Of a stretch of 64,000 bases of DNA, positions 48,301 through 58,000 are shown piece by piece. Numbering within the stretch: the first letter of the stretch is position 1; each line of letters begins with the position of its first letter. The stretch comes from Bugulina stolonifera. Taxonomy: Eukaryota; Bryozoa; Gymnolaemata; Cheilostomatida; Bugulidae. Location: NCBI GenBank assembly GCA_935421135.1, contig OW285189.1, positions 25,360,298 through 25,424,297 of the forward strand, read 5' to 3'. The notes beneath the pieces were generated by a model that was not told where the DNA came from, ran no database searches, and saw only the letters and a list, made by a program, of their open reading frames with translations. A program made the translations under genes and the position numbers.

Positions 48301-51300
48301 AATCATGTGAAACCAAACTGATATTTAAATAAAATTTGCAGTTCATATGAAACTGAAAGTGAACTCACATGAAACCAAATTGCAATTCACCTGAAATGCA
48401 AGTTAGGGGTGTTACTCATAACAACAAAACGAAACTGCATTTAGTACATGAGTGGTGTGACAGGAAATAGTTCGCTATTTTGGTATTTTTAATTGTATTT
48501 TGGTGTTTACTTTAGATGCAAATAATAAAAGCATAATATGTATTTCATCAACCTACTTGTAGGAAGGCGAATATTAGTAACAACACGCTTTTATGGGAGT
48601 ATTTACAGTATTTCTAATAAAAAATAAGTATTTAAATTTACATTTTGACAGTCTCGAAAAAAATGATAACATTTTATCAAAAATATTTACAATTTGTTCA
48701 GAGTTTTTGTGATTTAATGATAAATTTTGCTGCAAAATTACAAAATCACTATTAATATTACATTACAACTATTACAAAATATAGTAAAAGAGTTGTACTC
48801 TCAAGTCTCGATCTTGTTGGTACTGCGAGAGTATTACTAACTGCTACATCTGTTCGTTTGGTGCTAATTCCTTTATTTTGAGTAGTTCAATAATAATGTG
48901 AAAATATAAAAATCAATGGACTAAATCGATGACATTTGCTATATCAAATTATTAATAATACCCAGACAATCTCAAAGATGCAAGTGTATCTCTACGCCAG
49001 GGTGAAGGTGTAGTTTCGTTTTGCCACAATAAGTAACGCCCATAAATTTTGTTTCATGTGAATTGGCATTTTGGTTTCAGGCATTTTTCGTTTTCATTTC
49101 ATGTGAGTTCACTTTCAGTTTCATATGAACTTCATATTTTATTTAACTTTCAGTTTAGTTTCACATGATTTATTTTATTTCAGTTGAACTTAATTTTTAT
49201 TTCATTTATTTTAGGATTCAGTATCATGTAAATCACAATTTAATTATACACTGTGTGGCAGAAATCGGCCACGGTACTGATATCCAGAGTTGGGTCCAAG
49301 TCGACTTGCAAGTCAACAAGTCAAGTCATTTCTAAAATTTTGGAGGCAAGTCAAGTCGAAGTCAAGTCAGTGCTGCCTCAAGTCAAGTCAAGTCAAGTAA
49401 CTTCGAAAATTTTGAAGGCAAGTCAAGTCGAAGTCAAGTCAGTGATGCCTCAAGTCAAGTCAAGTCAAGTCAGCTGTCATGCAAGTCACAAGTCAAGTCA
49501 AGTCAAAGTCAAGTCAAGTCGAAATGCAAGTCAAGTGGAAGACAACTTCAAAAAATTTTACATTTTCCAAAACATCATATTTTACGTTTAGTAGGCACTC
49601 CAATCCATGAAAAACCTATGCCAAGGTGTAGCAGGGCATGTACATGTATGTTATGTAATCATGGTAAAAAACTAGTCTATATAAGTAGTATTATTGGCAC
49701 TACGGTTGAGACTGGTCATATAGTATTGTATACTGTATATTGTAATGGTGATGCAGTGTTACATAGAATGTAAACAGCACATGGTACAGTACAGAGTGTC
49801 CACTGGCCAGTCCTGCAATTTAACTCTAGTAATATTGCACTGTGCATTGTATTCACTACTGACACCACACCTAGGCTACACCTACACTACTTGCACTGCG
49901 TGTACTTGTGACTATGCATTGTCGTTGTGTAGTCTCACGTACACACAGCCTAGATATTGCCTGAATTGTGTATCCTCATAGCTAACCTTGATATACTCTG
50001 AGTGCTGCTAGTAGCACTGACCTAGTACAAATGATAAATAGGTAGACAATTGAGACCTTTTTTCCATGTTGGCTAAACACTGTACAAAATTTTTATTTGC
50101 CAGATTGACTTGGCAGAACCCAAGTCAAAATCACAAGTCATTCATGTGTCCAAGTCAAGTCAAGTCAAGTCACATTGATGTGCAAGTTAAAGTCAAGTCG
50201 AAATCACAAGTCATTCATGTGTCCAAGTCAAGTCAAGTCAAGTCACATTGATGCGCAAGTCAAAGTCAAGTCAAGTCAGCAGGTTGGCAAGTCCAAGTCA
50301 AGTCGACTTGTGACTTGACTTGACTTGGCAAGTCAAGTCAAATCAATGACTTGGACCCAGCTCTGCTGATATCTTTATTATATAACAGCCAATTAGTTAT
50401 TATATTGCACAAGCAGAGTCCAGTGACGGCTAATCACACGCTACCTATTATGTTGTTTTGTAACTAATTATCCGGTGACGGTTGGTTCCGGCTGCCGTCT
50501 ATTTCATCATCTTTTGTAATCAACTTGTGGTTTTGCAGACTAGTATATAAGCAGCTGTTTTGTACTATGCTAGTCAGTTGTTTACTAGTTCTTATCTAGT
50601 TACTACCTACTTGCTATTTTGTTGGATCTTCAAATATACTCGTTCTATGCTACCAAAGACAGGACTTATATTGGACTAGTTAGGAACTACCAGGTATGAC
50701 ATTATATTAATAATATACACGGGAGCCGTTGCCGAAGTGTCCATACAACTCTAGGGAGTTGTTGAGGGACACGGAGGGAGACTATCCTTGCTGAAATCCA
50801 TTACACGTGATATAATTTAATAGTTGCAGAGAAAAGATTGCAAGCAGCTGTGTTTGCAGTGTGAGGCTGTTGTGGGAAAAATGGTTATGCTGTTAATATC
50901 AATCAACTCAACCCATGTTCATTGCGATTGCATCATTCAGTCTATCTTATGGCTAGAAAACTACTTCTATTTGTATTCTAAGCCACCAAGCTCTACTGTC
51001 ATTGCCTGTTGTTTTCTGATTCTACTCACCCCTACTACTCACTCACCCCTACTACTCACCCCTACTACTCACTCACCCCTACTACTCATCCTGACTACTC
51101 ATCCTTACTACTCATCCTTACTACTCACTCACCCCTACTACTCATCCCTACTACTCACTACTACTCACTTACCCCTACTACTCGTCCCTACTACTCACTA
51201 CTCACTCACCCCTACTACTCACCCCTACTACTCACCCCTACTACTCACCCCTACTACTCACCCCTACTACTCACTCACCCCTACTACTCATCCTGACTAC

Positions 51301-53635
51301 TCATCCTTACTACTCACTCACCCCTACTACTCATCCCTACTACTCACTACTACTCACTCACCCCTACTACTCGTCCCTACTACTCACTACTACTCACCCC
51401 TACTACTCACCCATCCCTACATGTATAATTAGCTGTGTAGGACAGGTGTTGGGTACATGTATACCTAGCTGTACAAGTCAGGTGTTGGGTACATGTATAC
51501 CTAGCTGTGTAGGACAGGTGTTGGGTACATGTATACCTAGCGTGAAGTTGGTACACTGCCATTGGTAGCCTTGTGAACCATAATGATGCTTTATACTGAG
51601 TGGTAAATATTGGTGGCTTAACTAACTACAGTGTATATAACGCAGTGTATGTAATACGCTGCTCCAACTGCTGTTTATGTTCCATCTTCGATATTTTTGC
51701 AAGATTTATATTCTAATTTTTCCACAGATACTAAGGAGTCATGAAACACTATTTACTTGTATGTAACTCTGTCTATTATAGATAGCCAAGGCGCTGTGGT
51801 GGTATTACTTCTCCAAGTTTATAGAGTTCCTTGATACAGTTTTCTTTATCCTACGCAAGAAAAACAATCAAATCTCTTTCCTCCATGTTTATCACCACGC
51901 TAGTATGTTCTGTATTTGGTGGATTGGAATTAAATGGGTGGCAGGGGGCCAGTGTGAGTACCGCATTGTTCGTTTGATGTCATCTGTATACATACAGTGG
52001 TGTGTTATACTTTATATATACATACGGTGGTGTGTTATGTTTTACACACTTACAGTTATATGTTATGTTTTACATACTTACAGCTGTGTTATGTTTTGCA
52101 TACTTACAGTCGTGTTATGTTTTACATACTTACAGCTGTGTTATGTTTTACATACTTACAGTTGTGTTATGTTTTATAGCCTTCTTTGGAGCCCAGATGA
52201 ATAGTTTCATCCATGTTATTATGTACACCTACTACGGTCTGTCAGCCTTAGGACCTCAAGTTCAAAAGTATCTGTGGTGGAAACGCTACCTAACCAGACT
52301 ACAGCTGGTAAGTATCTTCTCAACTCATTAAACAGCAGCCAGGTTCTGACTGACCCCTATCTATATCTGTCTATCCTGCTTCTACTGTACCTCAGGATTG
52401 TATTGAAGACCTAATGAATATGTTCAATAGGTCTATTTATTTTATTGGTACATTTCCAGACATTATTTTATTAAATAGTTACTACTATGCTCATTCATTA
52501 TCACATATAATATACAGTATAATTATGTATACATATAATATACAGTATAATTATGTATACATATAAAGTGCACAAGTCTCTCTCACACACTGTATGTTTC
52601 ACAGTTTCAGTTTTTTATTGGAATTTCGCACGCGTCTCAGTCCCTTTACTTAGAATGCGACTTTCCAAGATGGATGCAGTGGGCACTATTCTTCTACGGC
52701 TTCTCCATTGCCCTCCTTTTCTTCAACTTTTATTACCAAGCATACATCAAGTCTGTTAAACACAAGGTCAGTCTTTGTAGGCATAGACATTACATGAGTA
52801 TAACTTTTGTAAAATTTTGTTATTATTGGAAATGCTCACTCTATTGCAGGGGTTCCCACCCTAGGGGTACATGTACCCCTAGGGTGGGAACCCCTGCACC
52901 CCTAGGGTGGGAACCCCTGCACCCCTGGGGGTACAAGTACCCCTAGGAGTGCATTTCAGAAATCTAGGGGGTACAGTACAAGTTATCAACTTAATACATT
53001 TTTGACAGTGATTTTCAGTTACAGACTATCAACTATGAATTATAATTATCTATTACTGAAATGAATATCAAATGGCTCACTGATACAAATAAAGTTGAGC
53101 TAAACCAGTGTGGAAGCCATAAAACACTACAATCTATGAAAATTATATTACAAAGGGGTACGTTGTTTGCTACGTGACTGCTAAGGGGTACATTGTTTGC
53201 TACGTGACTGCTAAGGGGTACGTTGTTTGCTACGTGACTGCTAAGGGGTACGTTGTTTGCTACGTGACTGCTAAGGGGTACGTTGTTTGCTACGTGACTG
53301 CTAAGGGGTACCTAGGCAAAAAAAGGTTGTGAACCCCTGCTGCTGCTGTATTGAGATAGTTTTGATAAATAGCCATGGAGGTGGAAAAATAATGGTGGTA
53401 TCATGTGGCGGAACACTAACATTGTTGTTCCACAAATTTGTGAGAAATTTCACCATTAATAACTCAGGTTGTTAGGGGGTTTGGCCATTTTTTATATATA
53501 TGATGTATTTTTAATTTGCTAAAAATACATGAATAACTCAGGTGTAACTAACTATTGTCATACTTCTATTTTCAGAAGAACAAACAAATGGTTAATGGTG
53601 AAAGTAATGGTGTTAGTCATGCCAAAAACGAGTAG
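42337..53635 (+). CDS. ELOVL fatty-acid elongase, copy 2, seven coding exons
   Basis: ER-membrane condensing enzyme of very-long-chain fatty-acid elongation, closest in motifs to ELOVL4/ELOVL7. Exons: 42337-42403, 42544-42731, 43340-43420, 51782-51953, 52180-52307, 52605-52766, 53576-53635. All are GT-AG, the phases close and the protein is 285 residues. Motifs: KFIEFLDT at 124-131 (canonical KxxExxDT), [19 protein letters not shown] with the histidine box at 147-151, [12 protein letters not shown], and TRLQLFQ (T-x-x-Q-x-x-Q). Multiple hydrophobic segments. The tail is short (NGVSHAKNE) without an obvious dilysine signal. Intron 3 is 8.4 kb because of an LTR retrotransposon with nested elements. 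The exon lengths 188/81/172/128 look ancestral compared with copy 1. Confidence 0.95.
42736..43142. repeat. 22-bp minisatellite beginning at the exon 2 donor of elongase copy 2
   Basis: About 18 units of 22 bases (core GAGTTGTAGCTAGTA then AACAGTA or GACAGTA). It begins within about five bases of the donor GTACTG at 42732. Confidence 0.95.
43850..44559 (+). repeat. 5' LTR of the gag-protease retrotransposon
   Basis: 710 bases with a TATATAAG box at 44299-44306 in a plausible U3/R position. The first 62 bases are read as the C-terminal end of the protease frame in the 3' copy. Confidence 0.92.
44561..44578 (+). promoter_or_regulatory. Primer-binding site, tRNA-Leu type
   Basis: TGGTGGCAGCGGTGGGAT begins one base after the LTR and is the complement of the last 18 bases (with CCA) of animal tRNA-Leu as I know it. 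The small LTR element at 22177 has the same site with one change. Confidence 0.85.
44654..45529 (+). CDS. gag: Retrotransposon Gag with CCHC zinc knuckle
   Basis: Structural capsid protein of the element. The first ATG in frame is at 44654; the open frame itself is open from 44579, just after the primer site. 291 residues. The central part contains [20 protein letters not shown], typical of the Ty3/gypsy-type Gag (retrotransposon gag family), followed by helical blocks. A nucleocapsid CCHC knuckle lies near the end (C260-x2-C263-x4-H268-x4-C273, [14 protein letters not shown]). The frame is intact. It overlaps the next frame by 91 bases, and the slippery site at 45502-45508 lies in the overlap. 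Confidence 0.9.
   Translation: MEGNGVDRLAAVMERLLQEPRPAAQPAFKAPHFDGTGDVEFFIRQFMMVAEANDWGRAATFLHLREALRDGARNCGRPETTEGVVEALRARYGTSPKEARTRLGQLRRGDKTTLQEHAAEVQRLVDLAYGEMPEHYRITLALESFVQTIGNGYLQQHLLAVGAGDLETAVKAGNEYLQVRSGMGQYQGSVRHAVRTVEEEMDSTSVARLSEVEKKPSELEVLRDAVEQLVKELAQFRALRIRGALPQGSGFPAREGRVVCWGCGQAGHVRRKCSAAAGSGGLSGNGQGPDQ
45439..47982 (+). CDS. Aspartic-protease frame of the retrotransposon, 3' part unassigned
   Basis: Long frame in the -1 phase relative to gag, probably expressed only by frameshifting at 45508, so the sequence before that point need not be translated. A retropepsin-like domain covers about residues 105-215, with the catalytic triplet D120-T-G in [11 protein letters not shown] and the later [10 protein letters not shown] block. 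The remaining 600-odd residues, to the stop inside the 3' LTR, show no YxDD, RNase H or integrase zinc motif and resemble no protein I know. They include two similar Ser/Arg-rich segments ([13 protein letters not shown] and [13 protein letters not shown]). The frame is unbroken over 2.5 kb, which argues for selection or youth. Confidence 0.8.
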   Translation: MRTGRTCEKEMFCCGRLWWPVGKRAGPGPVSYPSGVRAKRKHGGSVSWPSEASVAVPEVLTHQARPTGLENPGQALAVRQVERVQPRRRGRRSRRRIGLRRESLYVDGEVGGVQVSFLIDTGCTTNVLSPRIVSRVPVVEQDERVGRYTGELADGSVIPLTGAVRVPLVVGGCEGTEEFVVGPIKADGVLGMPFLTRHECRLDFRRGTVRLQGERIRCRRVDRSQGPGTVGRPLAGNPGAGNQSVGYCGPRTSVPGSDMETTPVASLCAFTLVKHQNSLNVTHAVTVPVKSAATLNRDQSLAYATETAPMPDQGVWTLERHQDSPLFRRLGVRGMSDTGILPDVGSQMGETVHLARLFSDPALEGERVRVVGPTVDFTWPTPDPEVSPLEPCDLEGKRCNVQLTQNSDVNPKSRLCGESCVVQENSWNNLQATVPSDPGSMWRTGQLGRILSVVRPHQGQSWTVNWSLCVADGGSAGMLSSDGSGAVKTSKSVVGTGLSHLSRMISHRRNKSNAGARLSYSRGIISSRQNSTWLISHAIDQRSGERLWGDVLSGTDSFLDRSSDAEFTAEREMLLLDSPARPRVVAGRWLAKGDRASVCQAGVVNPEQAGSLVSGNTLSPEEGKASPVISLQDKMAGSRNVEQRGTSAKVPELLVVLSSKTVGPTPGGAVGEASLMAGQAREVGLSDEDRNAGMPSVIDPCTVVRDQTVGGATEMGAVRMPKFILGAGLGYFARITQPSSDGTLLLRENGAVSRTVGRTHQSQLLGQLGRNILKQRKVVEKVMLCRRSKKRQGRGYATQHRRQRMASRRYRGSGVLVGSLDQLMEGSVLWTTPLYYTDNECHQYHVL
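45502..45552 (+). promoter_or_regulatory. -1 ribosomal frameshift signal between gag and protease
   Basis: Heptamer G GGA AAC (45502-45508) is placed in the gag frame exactly as the X XXY YYZ rule needs. After a 6-base spacer comes GGCCCGGAC (45515-45523), whose perfect complement GTCCGGGCC is at 45544-45552. CCAG/CTGG may extend the stem inside. The downstream protease frame is in the -1 phase, as this signal predicts. Confidence 0.88.
47910..47918 (+). promoter_or_regulatory. Polypurine tract
   Basis: GGAGGGGAG directly precedes the TG of the 3' LTR, the expected start site of plus-strand DNA synthesis. It marks the LTR boundary independently of the LTR alignment. Confidence 0.85.
48195..49276. 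mobile_element. Long-terminal-inverted-repeat DNA element inside the 3' LTR
   Basis: Starts TACCGTGGCCGATTTCTGCC and ends with the inverse. The inverted similarity extends about 200 bases (to roughly 48410 and from roughly 49060), with small differences, and the central part is AT-rich without an open frame. CTGATA flanks both ends (48189-48194 and 49277-49282) as a 6-base target duplication. The long arms make it foldback-like. The superfamily is unknown to me. Confidence 0.88.
49285..50365. mobile_element. hAT-like element with CAAGTC-repeat ends, second copy
   Basis: Starts CAGAGTTGGGTCCAAGTC and ends GACTTGGACCCAGCTCTG, with long CAAGTC/GACTTG arrays inside both ends. Perfect 8-base target duplication CTGATATC (49277-49284 and 50366-50373). 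The interior is the inverted homologue of 5213-6493. It sits in the target duplication of the element at 48195-49276, so it inserted last. No coding capacity. Confidence 0.93.
51022..51416. repeat. Pyrimidine-strand minisatellite of CCCCTACTACTCAC type
   Basis: A long run composed of CCTACTACTCAC, CTCACTCACC and CATCCTGACT variants, with a larger block duplicated (about 51040-51180 resembling 51260-51400). One strand is nearly free of G. It lies in intron 3 of elongase copy 2; the overlapping frames are artefacts. Confidence 0.9.
51417..51545. repeat. Short tandem repeat of about 36 bp, 3 copies
   Basis: Three to four copies of a unit with GGGTACATGTATACCTAGCT and CAGGTGTT, just after the pyrimidine-rich array. 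Confidence 0.85.
51990..52179. repeat. 26-bp minisatellite carrying acceptor-like sites in intron 4 of elongase copy 2
   Basis: About seven copies of a 26-base unit (GTGTTATGTTTTACATACTT then ACAG). It fills nearly all of the 226-base intron. The true acceptor (ATGTTTTATAG before 52180) is in the last, truncated unit, and the other units each offer CTTACAG. Confidence 0.93.
52847..52896. repeat. Perfect 50-base palindrome
   Basis: The arms read CAGGGGTTCCCACCCTAGGG toward a TACATGTA-type centre and back. A partial second copy of the right arm follows at once. It can form a cruciform or a strong RNA hairpin. Confidence 0.9.
53155..53312. repeat. 30-bp tandem repeat, about 5 copies
   Basis: Unit GGGGTACGTTGTTTGCTACG plus TGACTGCTAA, nearly identical copies, inside the hAT-like MITE. 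Confidence 0.93.
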
Positions 53636-55038
53636 ACTTGCTACCAAACGTACGCTCTGGTAACAAGCAACCTACGCTCTGTACTGCTTGGTAATAATAT
53701 CTCAAATGTTACCGGCAGTTTAGGGAATGGAATTTGAAGTGAAGTAAAATTTCGTCTCAAGGGAAGACAATTGCTAGCATTCCACGGATGATACAAGCAC
53801 TTACAATCACTACATTTTATATTTACTGTGAAGCTTTTTTGTTTGAAAATTCTATATTCCCCTGCTTAGGATTAGCACTGTTTTTATACGTATAGTTGAG
53901 CATACCGTTGAGTCGTCTATGATTTTTATAGTGTGCTACAAGGATAGGGCGTGAAATTTTAGTCAAGTGGAATTGTTGATTTAATACTTGTGCCATGTAA
54001 TGTAACAACATAATTATAATTGTTATTTTTACATATTGTATATTTTTACTGTAATGTTATACTGCTCAAAATTTCAATGCTTTGTATCTGTATGTACTTT
54101 ACTGTAATGTACACGAATGTATGTTGAAGAATTGTGATAGTTGACCTGTGTGTTCCCAACTACAAAAGATGTACTTGTTTGATAGTTAATACATTTCAAG
54201 TATTACGTTTATTATTTTAACAATTGACATTATTACAGATAGAACAATAATACACTAAACTATTATTGGCAACTGCTAGGTAAAATTACTTACTCTATAA
54301 GTACAAACATTGTTATATTGTAATGTCTTGTGGTGTGGTGTTAGTCCTTCTACATTACATGAAAGATCGACAGGTACTTGTAGTTATAATGTTAACCCAG
54401 TCAATGCTTATATTATGCTATACTTGAGACAGAGTATGTTCAGTTGTAGAAGGCTGTTCGGGGAAATTGCACAGCAAGATGGTGGCGGAAGGCTCGCCCA
54501 ACCTAATATGGGTTGGCCACAACAAAATATGCTTAAAACATGTGCAAAATTAATTGCATCGAATTCTGAGACGTCGCCCCAGTTGCATGGGTATAAAAAC
54601 AAGTATTTATACTTAGTAATTATGATATATAGTTCAAGCAGTGCTTCATGGAGATATGTGAACAAACATAGGTATATGCATGAATATGGCCATTACAATA
54701 CCATAATTATATAGAGGTGCTTCTAAAGCAAGTAAATGTAAGTAAGCAGAGACAACTCCATGGTTAACAAGTGTACAGAAGAATCTATAATAATAATATA
54801 GTTACATGTATAACATTTTATTATTCAACATCAACTTAGTAATCTTATTCTAAAATAATATTCACAACTGATTGTTGAGCACTTAGTCAGGAATGTAGTA
54901 CACTGTGTAACACTGGACAGTTAAATTATCTACTTCACAAAATACCAGATTTTAGTTGCCCATGTCCTGCAGGAATCAGGACTGGCAGAGGATATATTCT
55001 ACCAAAACATATGAAAGTTTACCCCAACAGCTAGACTG
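53636..55038. other. Region between elongase copy 2 and the Sema gene
   Basis: The 3' untranslated region of the elongase is expected at the left. A frame at 54310-54714 (contains GEIAQQDGGGRLAQPNMGW) is not recognised and has no splice support. Bases 54880-55038 share a promoter-proximal block (TAACACTGGACAGTTAA and ACAGCTAGACTGATGGG) with the upstream region of the second Sema copy at 63924, so they are part of the duplicated unit. Confidence 0.5.
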
Positions 55039-58000
55039 ATGGGTTTTACAGCTATCTATACCATTATACTAGTATGTATATACGCTGCTTGTCTCTCACC
55101 TATCAACTCACAGTCAATACCAGGTACCTACAGCTGGAATGCTAACCCTGTTGAACGTGGGAATTACTTGTGGATTCTACACATTGAGAATGACTTTATC
55201 TTGGTTGGTGGAAGAAAGGCTTTGTACAATCTGAGTGTGGCAGATCTGAGTATCAATTCCCAGTACGAATGGCTTGCCAACAGTTCAGATGTGAGATACT
55301 GTGATCGCTATGAAATTATAAGAGCTGAAATATGTATAGATGAAGTGTTTGTGTCCGCTGCATATAAAATCAGCTATTATCAGTATGTTATATGTGCGAG
55401 TGCTGCTAGGGTAATCCGGTGCAAGTATTACGAACTAGATGAGTATTCAACATGGAGCCTAACGTCAGAGTATAGTAAGAATGCTGGACTTCTAACTTCT
55501 ATATACCCCTATGCCAGAGGCAATATTAAACTTCTGACCTCAGAGGGTCAGTTGTATACTATCAATATACGGATAAAGGGTCGTGCGCATCATGCAGTTA
55601 ATCTCTTTAGAAATGGTACAGAGACCTATATACCTGGGAAAGTGAACGGGTTAACGACTCCACATTCTCATTATTGGTTTTTCAATTATGTTTATACTGA
55701 GTCAATAATTGTTCACGCATCTCCAGTGGACATGTTTGATTCTCCATCCTACGTCTATATTACATTTACCGAACCTGCGCTCCACCACGTGGACCTAAAC
55801 AATCAAATATACTCAAAGATTGGGAGAGTATGCAAAACTGACCGTGGCTATAGCCAAGATCCTTTTACAGAAATTGAAAAGTCACGTGTATTTCAATTTG
55901 CCACTTTTTTCAAGAAAAGATTGTTGTGCCGAGAAAAGTTGAATAACTCAAGAGATATATTTTATTGGGGTCATCAGCAGCATTTACCACATCCTATTGC
56001 AAGGTTTCCTTTAACATTCGACGATATGGTAGCGACTTCTCAACCACGGAATACCTCATTTACAGCACATCCTGTGATGTTTGCAGCATTTAATACCCAA
56101 AAACACCTGAGTAGAGGTTGGGCTATATGTCTATATAACCTAACAGACATTGAACAGGCATTCACTGACATCTATAGCTCTGGAACACCTTACACGTGTC
56201 CATCTGATACAAAGAATCTAACTCAAATTGAACTGGAGAGAGCACTGAATAACTCCTTGGAAGGTGAGATTCATCCTATAGATGAACAGCCGCTGTTTTT
56301 GTCTAACAACAGTTATTTCAGAGTAACACAGCTATTAATAGACTACCATGTAAAGGATGCGAATGATGAACTTTATGACGTAATTTTTATTTCAACCAAT
56401 GACGGGCAGGTGTTAAAGCTAGTTAAGTTCAAGAAAGGAAGAAACAGTGAAGACAGATATCATATCATTGAACAAAGACAAGTATTCAAAGAAAAGGAAG
56501 CCATCTTAGAAATGAAATTTATAAATAATGGAAGAGATGGTAAAGCACTGCTGTTGAACACAAATGATAAGATGAAGAGAATAGCTGTATATCAGTGTCA
56601 CATATATAGTACCTGCTCAGCTTGTCTGGAAGTAAGAGATCCTTACTGTTCATGGAGTGAAAGCACCAGCACTTGTGTGCCAACAAACTCCACTAATTCT
56701 CATGACTTGGTTCAGAACATAAAAAGAGGAGGCCTTTCTTGTCACCTTGTACGTATGGTTTAACACATAACTACTGTCATCTTGTACGTATGGTTTAACA
56801 CATAACTACTGTCATCTTGTACGTATGGTATAACACATAACTACTGTCATCTTGTACGTATAGTTTAACACATAACTACTGTCATCTTGTACGTATGGTT
56901 TAACACATAACTACTGTCATCTTGTACGTATGGTATAACACATAATAACTATTGTCACCTTGTACGTATAGTTTAACACATAACTACTGTCATCTTGTAC
57001 GTATGGTATAACACATAATAACTATTGTCATCTTGTACGTATAGTTTAACACATAACTACTGTCATCTTGTACGTATGGTATAACACATAATAACTATTG
57101 TCATCTTGTACGTATAGTTTAACACATAACTACTGTCATCTTGTACGTATGGTTTAACACATAATAACTATTGTCATCTTGTACGTATAGTTTAACACAT
57201 AACTACTGTCATCTTGTACGTATAGTTTAACACATAACTACTGTCATCTTGTACGTATAGTTTAACACATAACTACTGTCATCTTGTACGTATGGTATAA
57301 CACATAACTATTGTCATCTTGTACGTATAGTTTAACACATAACTACTGTCATCTTGTACGTATAGTTTAACACATAACTACTGTCATCTTGTACGTATGG
57401 TATAACACATAACTATTGTCATCTTGTACGTATAGTTTAACACATAACTACTGTCATCTTGTACGTATGGTTTAACACATAATAACTATTGTCATCTTGT
57501 ACGTATAGTTTAACACATAACTACTGTCATCTTGTACGTATGGTATAACACATAATAACTATTGTCATCTTGTACGTATAGTTTAACACATAACTACTGT
57601 CATCTTGTACGTATGGTTTAACACATAATAACTATTGTCATCTTGTACGTATAGTTTAACACATAACTACTGTCATCTTGTACGTATAGTTTAACACATA
57701 ACTACTGTCATCTTGTACGTATGGTTTAACACATAATAACTACAGTCATCTTGTACGTATGGTTTAACACATAACTACTGTCATCTTGTACGTATGGTTT
57801 AACACATAACTACTGTCATCTTGTACGTATGGTATAACACATAACTACTGTCATCTTGTACGTATGGTTTAACACATAACTACTGTCATCTTGTACGTAT
57901 AGTTTAACACATAACTATTGTCATCTTGTACGTATGGTTTAACACATAACTACTGTCATCTTGTACGTATGGTTTAACACATAACTACTGTCATCTTGTA

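Larger units (their letters stand above)
43850..50805 (+). mobile_element. Gag-protease LTR retrotransposon (non-autonomous) in elongase intron 3
   Basis: 5' LTR at 43850-44559, a primer-binding site at 44561-44578 (TGGTGGCAGCGGTGGGAT, complementary to the 3' end of animal tRNA-Leu including CCA), gag and protease frames, the polypurine tract GGAGGGGAG ending at 47918, and a 3' LTR starting at 47919 and ending at 50805 that is split by two later insertions. LTRs start TGTGTTG and end ATTACA. Without the insertions I count three differences over about 710 bases, so the element is young. No clear target-site duplication is seen (CACTG before, CGTGA after). Reverse transcriptase, RNase H and integrase are absent. 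It lies in the same orientation as the host gene. Confidence 0.93.
47919..50805 (+). repeat. 3' LTR, split by two nested DNA elements
   Basis: LTR sequence is present at 47919-48194 and resumes at about 50374-50805. Between them are the elements at 48195-49276 and 49285-50365 with their target duplications. The joined parts match the 5' LTR nearly perfectly. Confidence 0.93.
52847..53345. mobile_element. hAT-like MITE in intron 6 of elongase copy 2
   Basis: Begins CAGGGGTTCCCACC and ends GGTTGTGAACCCCTG, an inverted terminal repeat of the hAT CAGGGG type. The flanks CTCTATTG and CTGTATTG are near-identical 8-base duplications, if the extra CTGCTG at the right end is included. Inside are a perfect 50-base palindrome and a 30-base tandem repeat. 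No open frame. Confidence 0.75.

Noticed and set aside
50824..51432. 202-codon frame rich in Thr, Tyr and Leu
   Set aside because: Mostly translation of the pyrimidine-rich minisatellite inside elongase intron 3.
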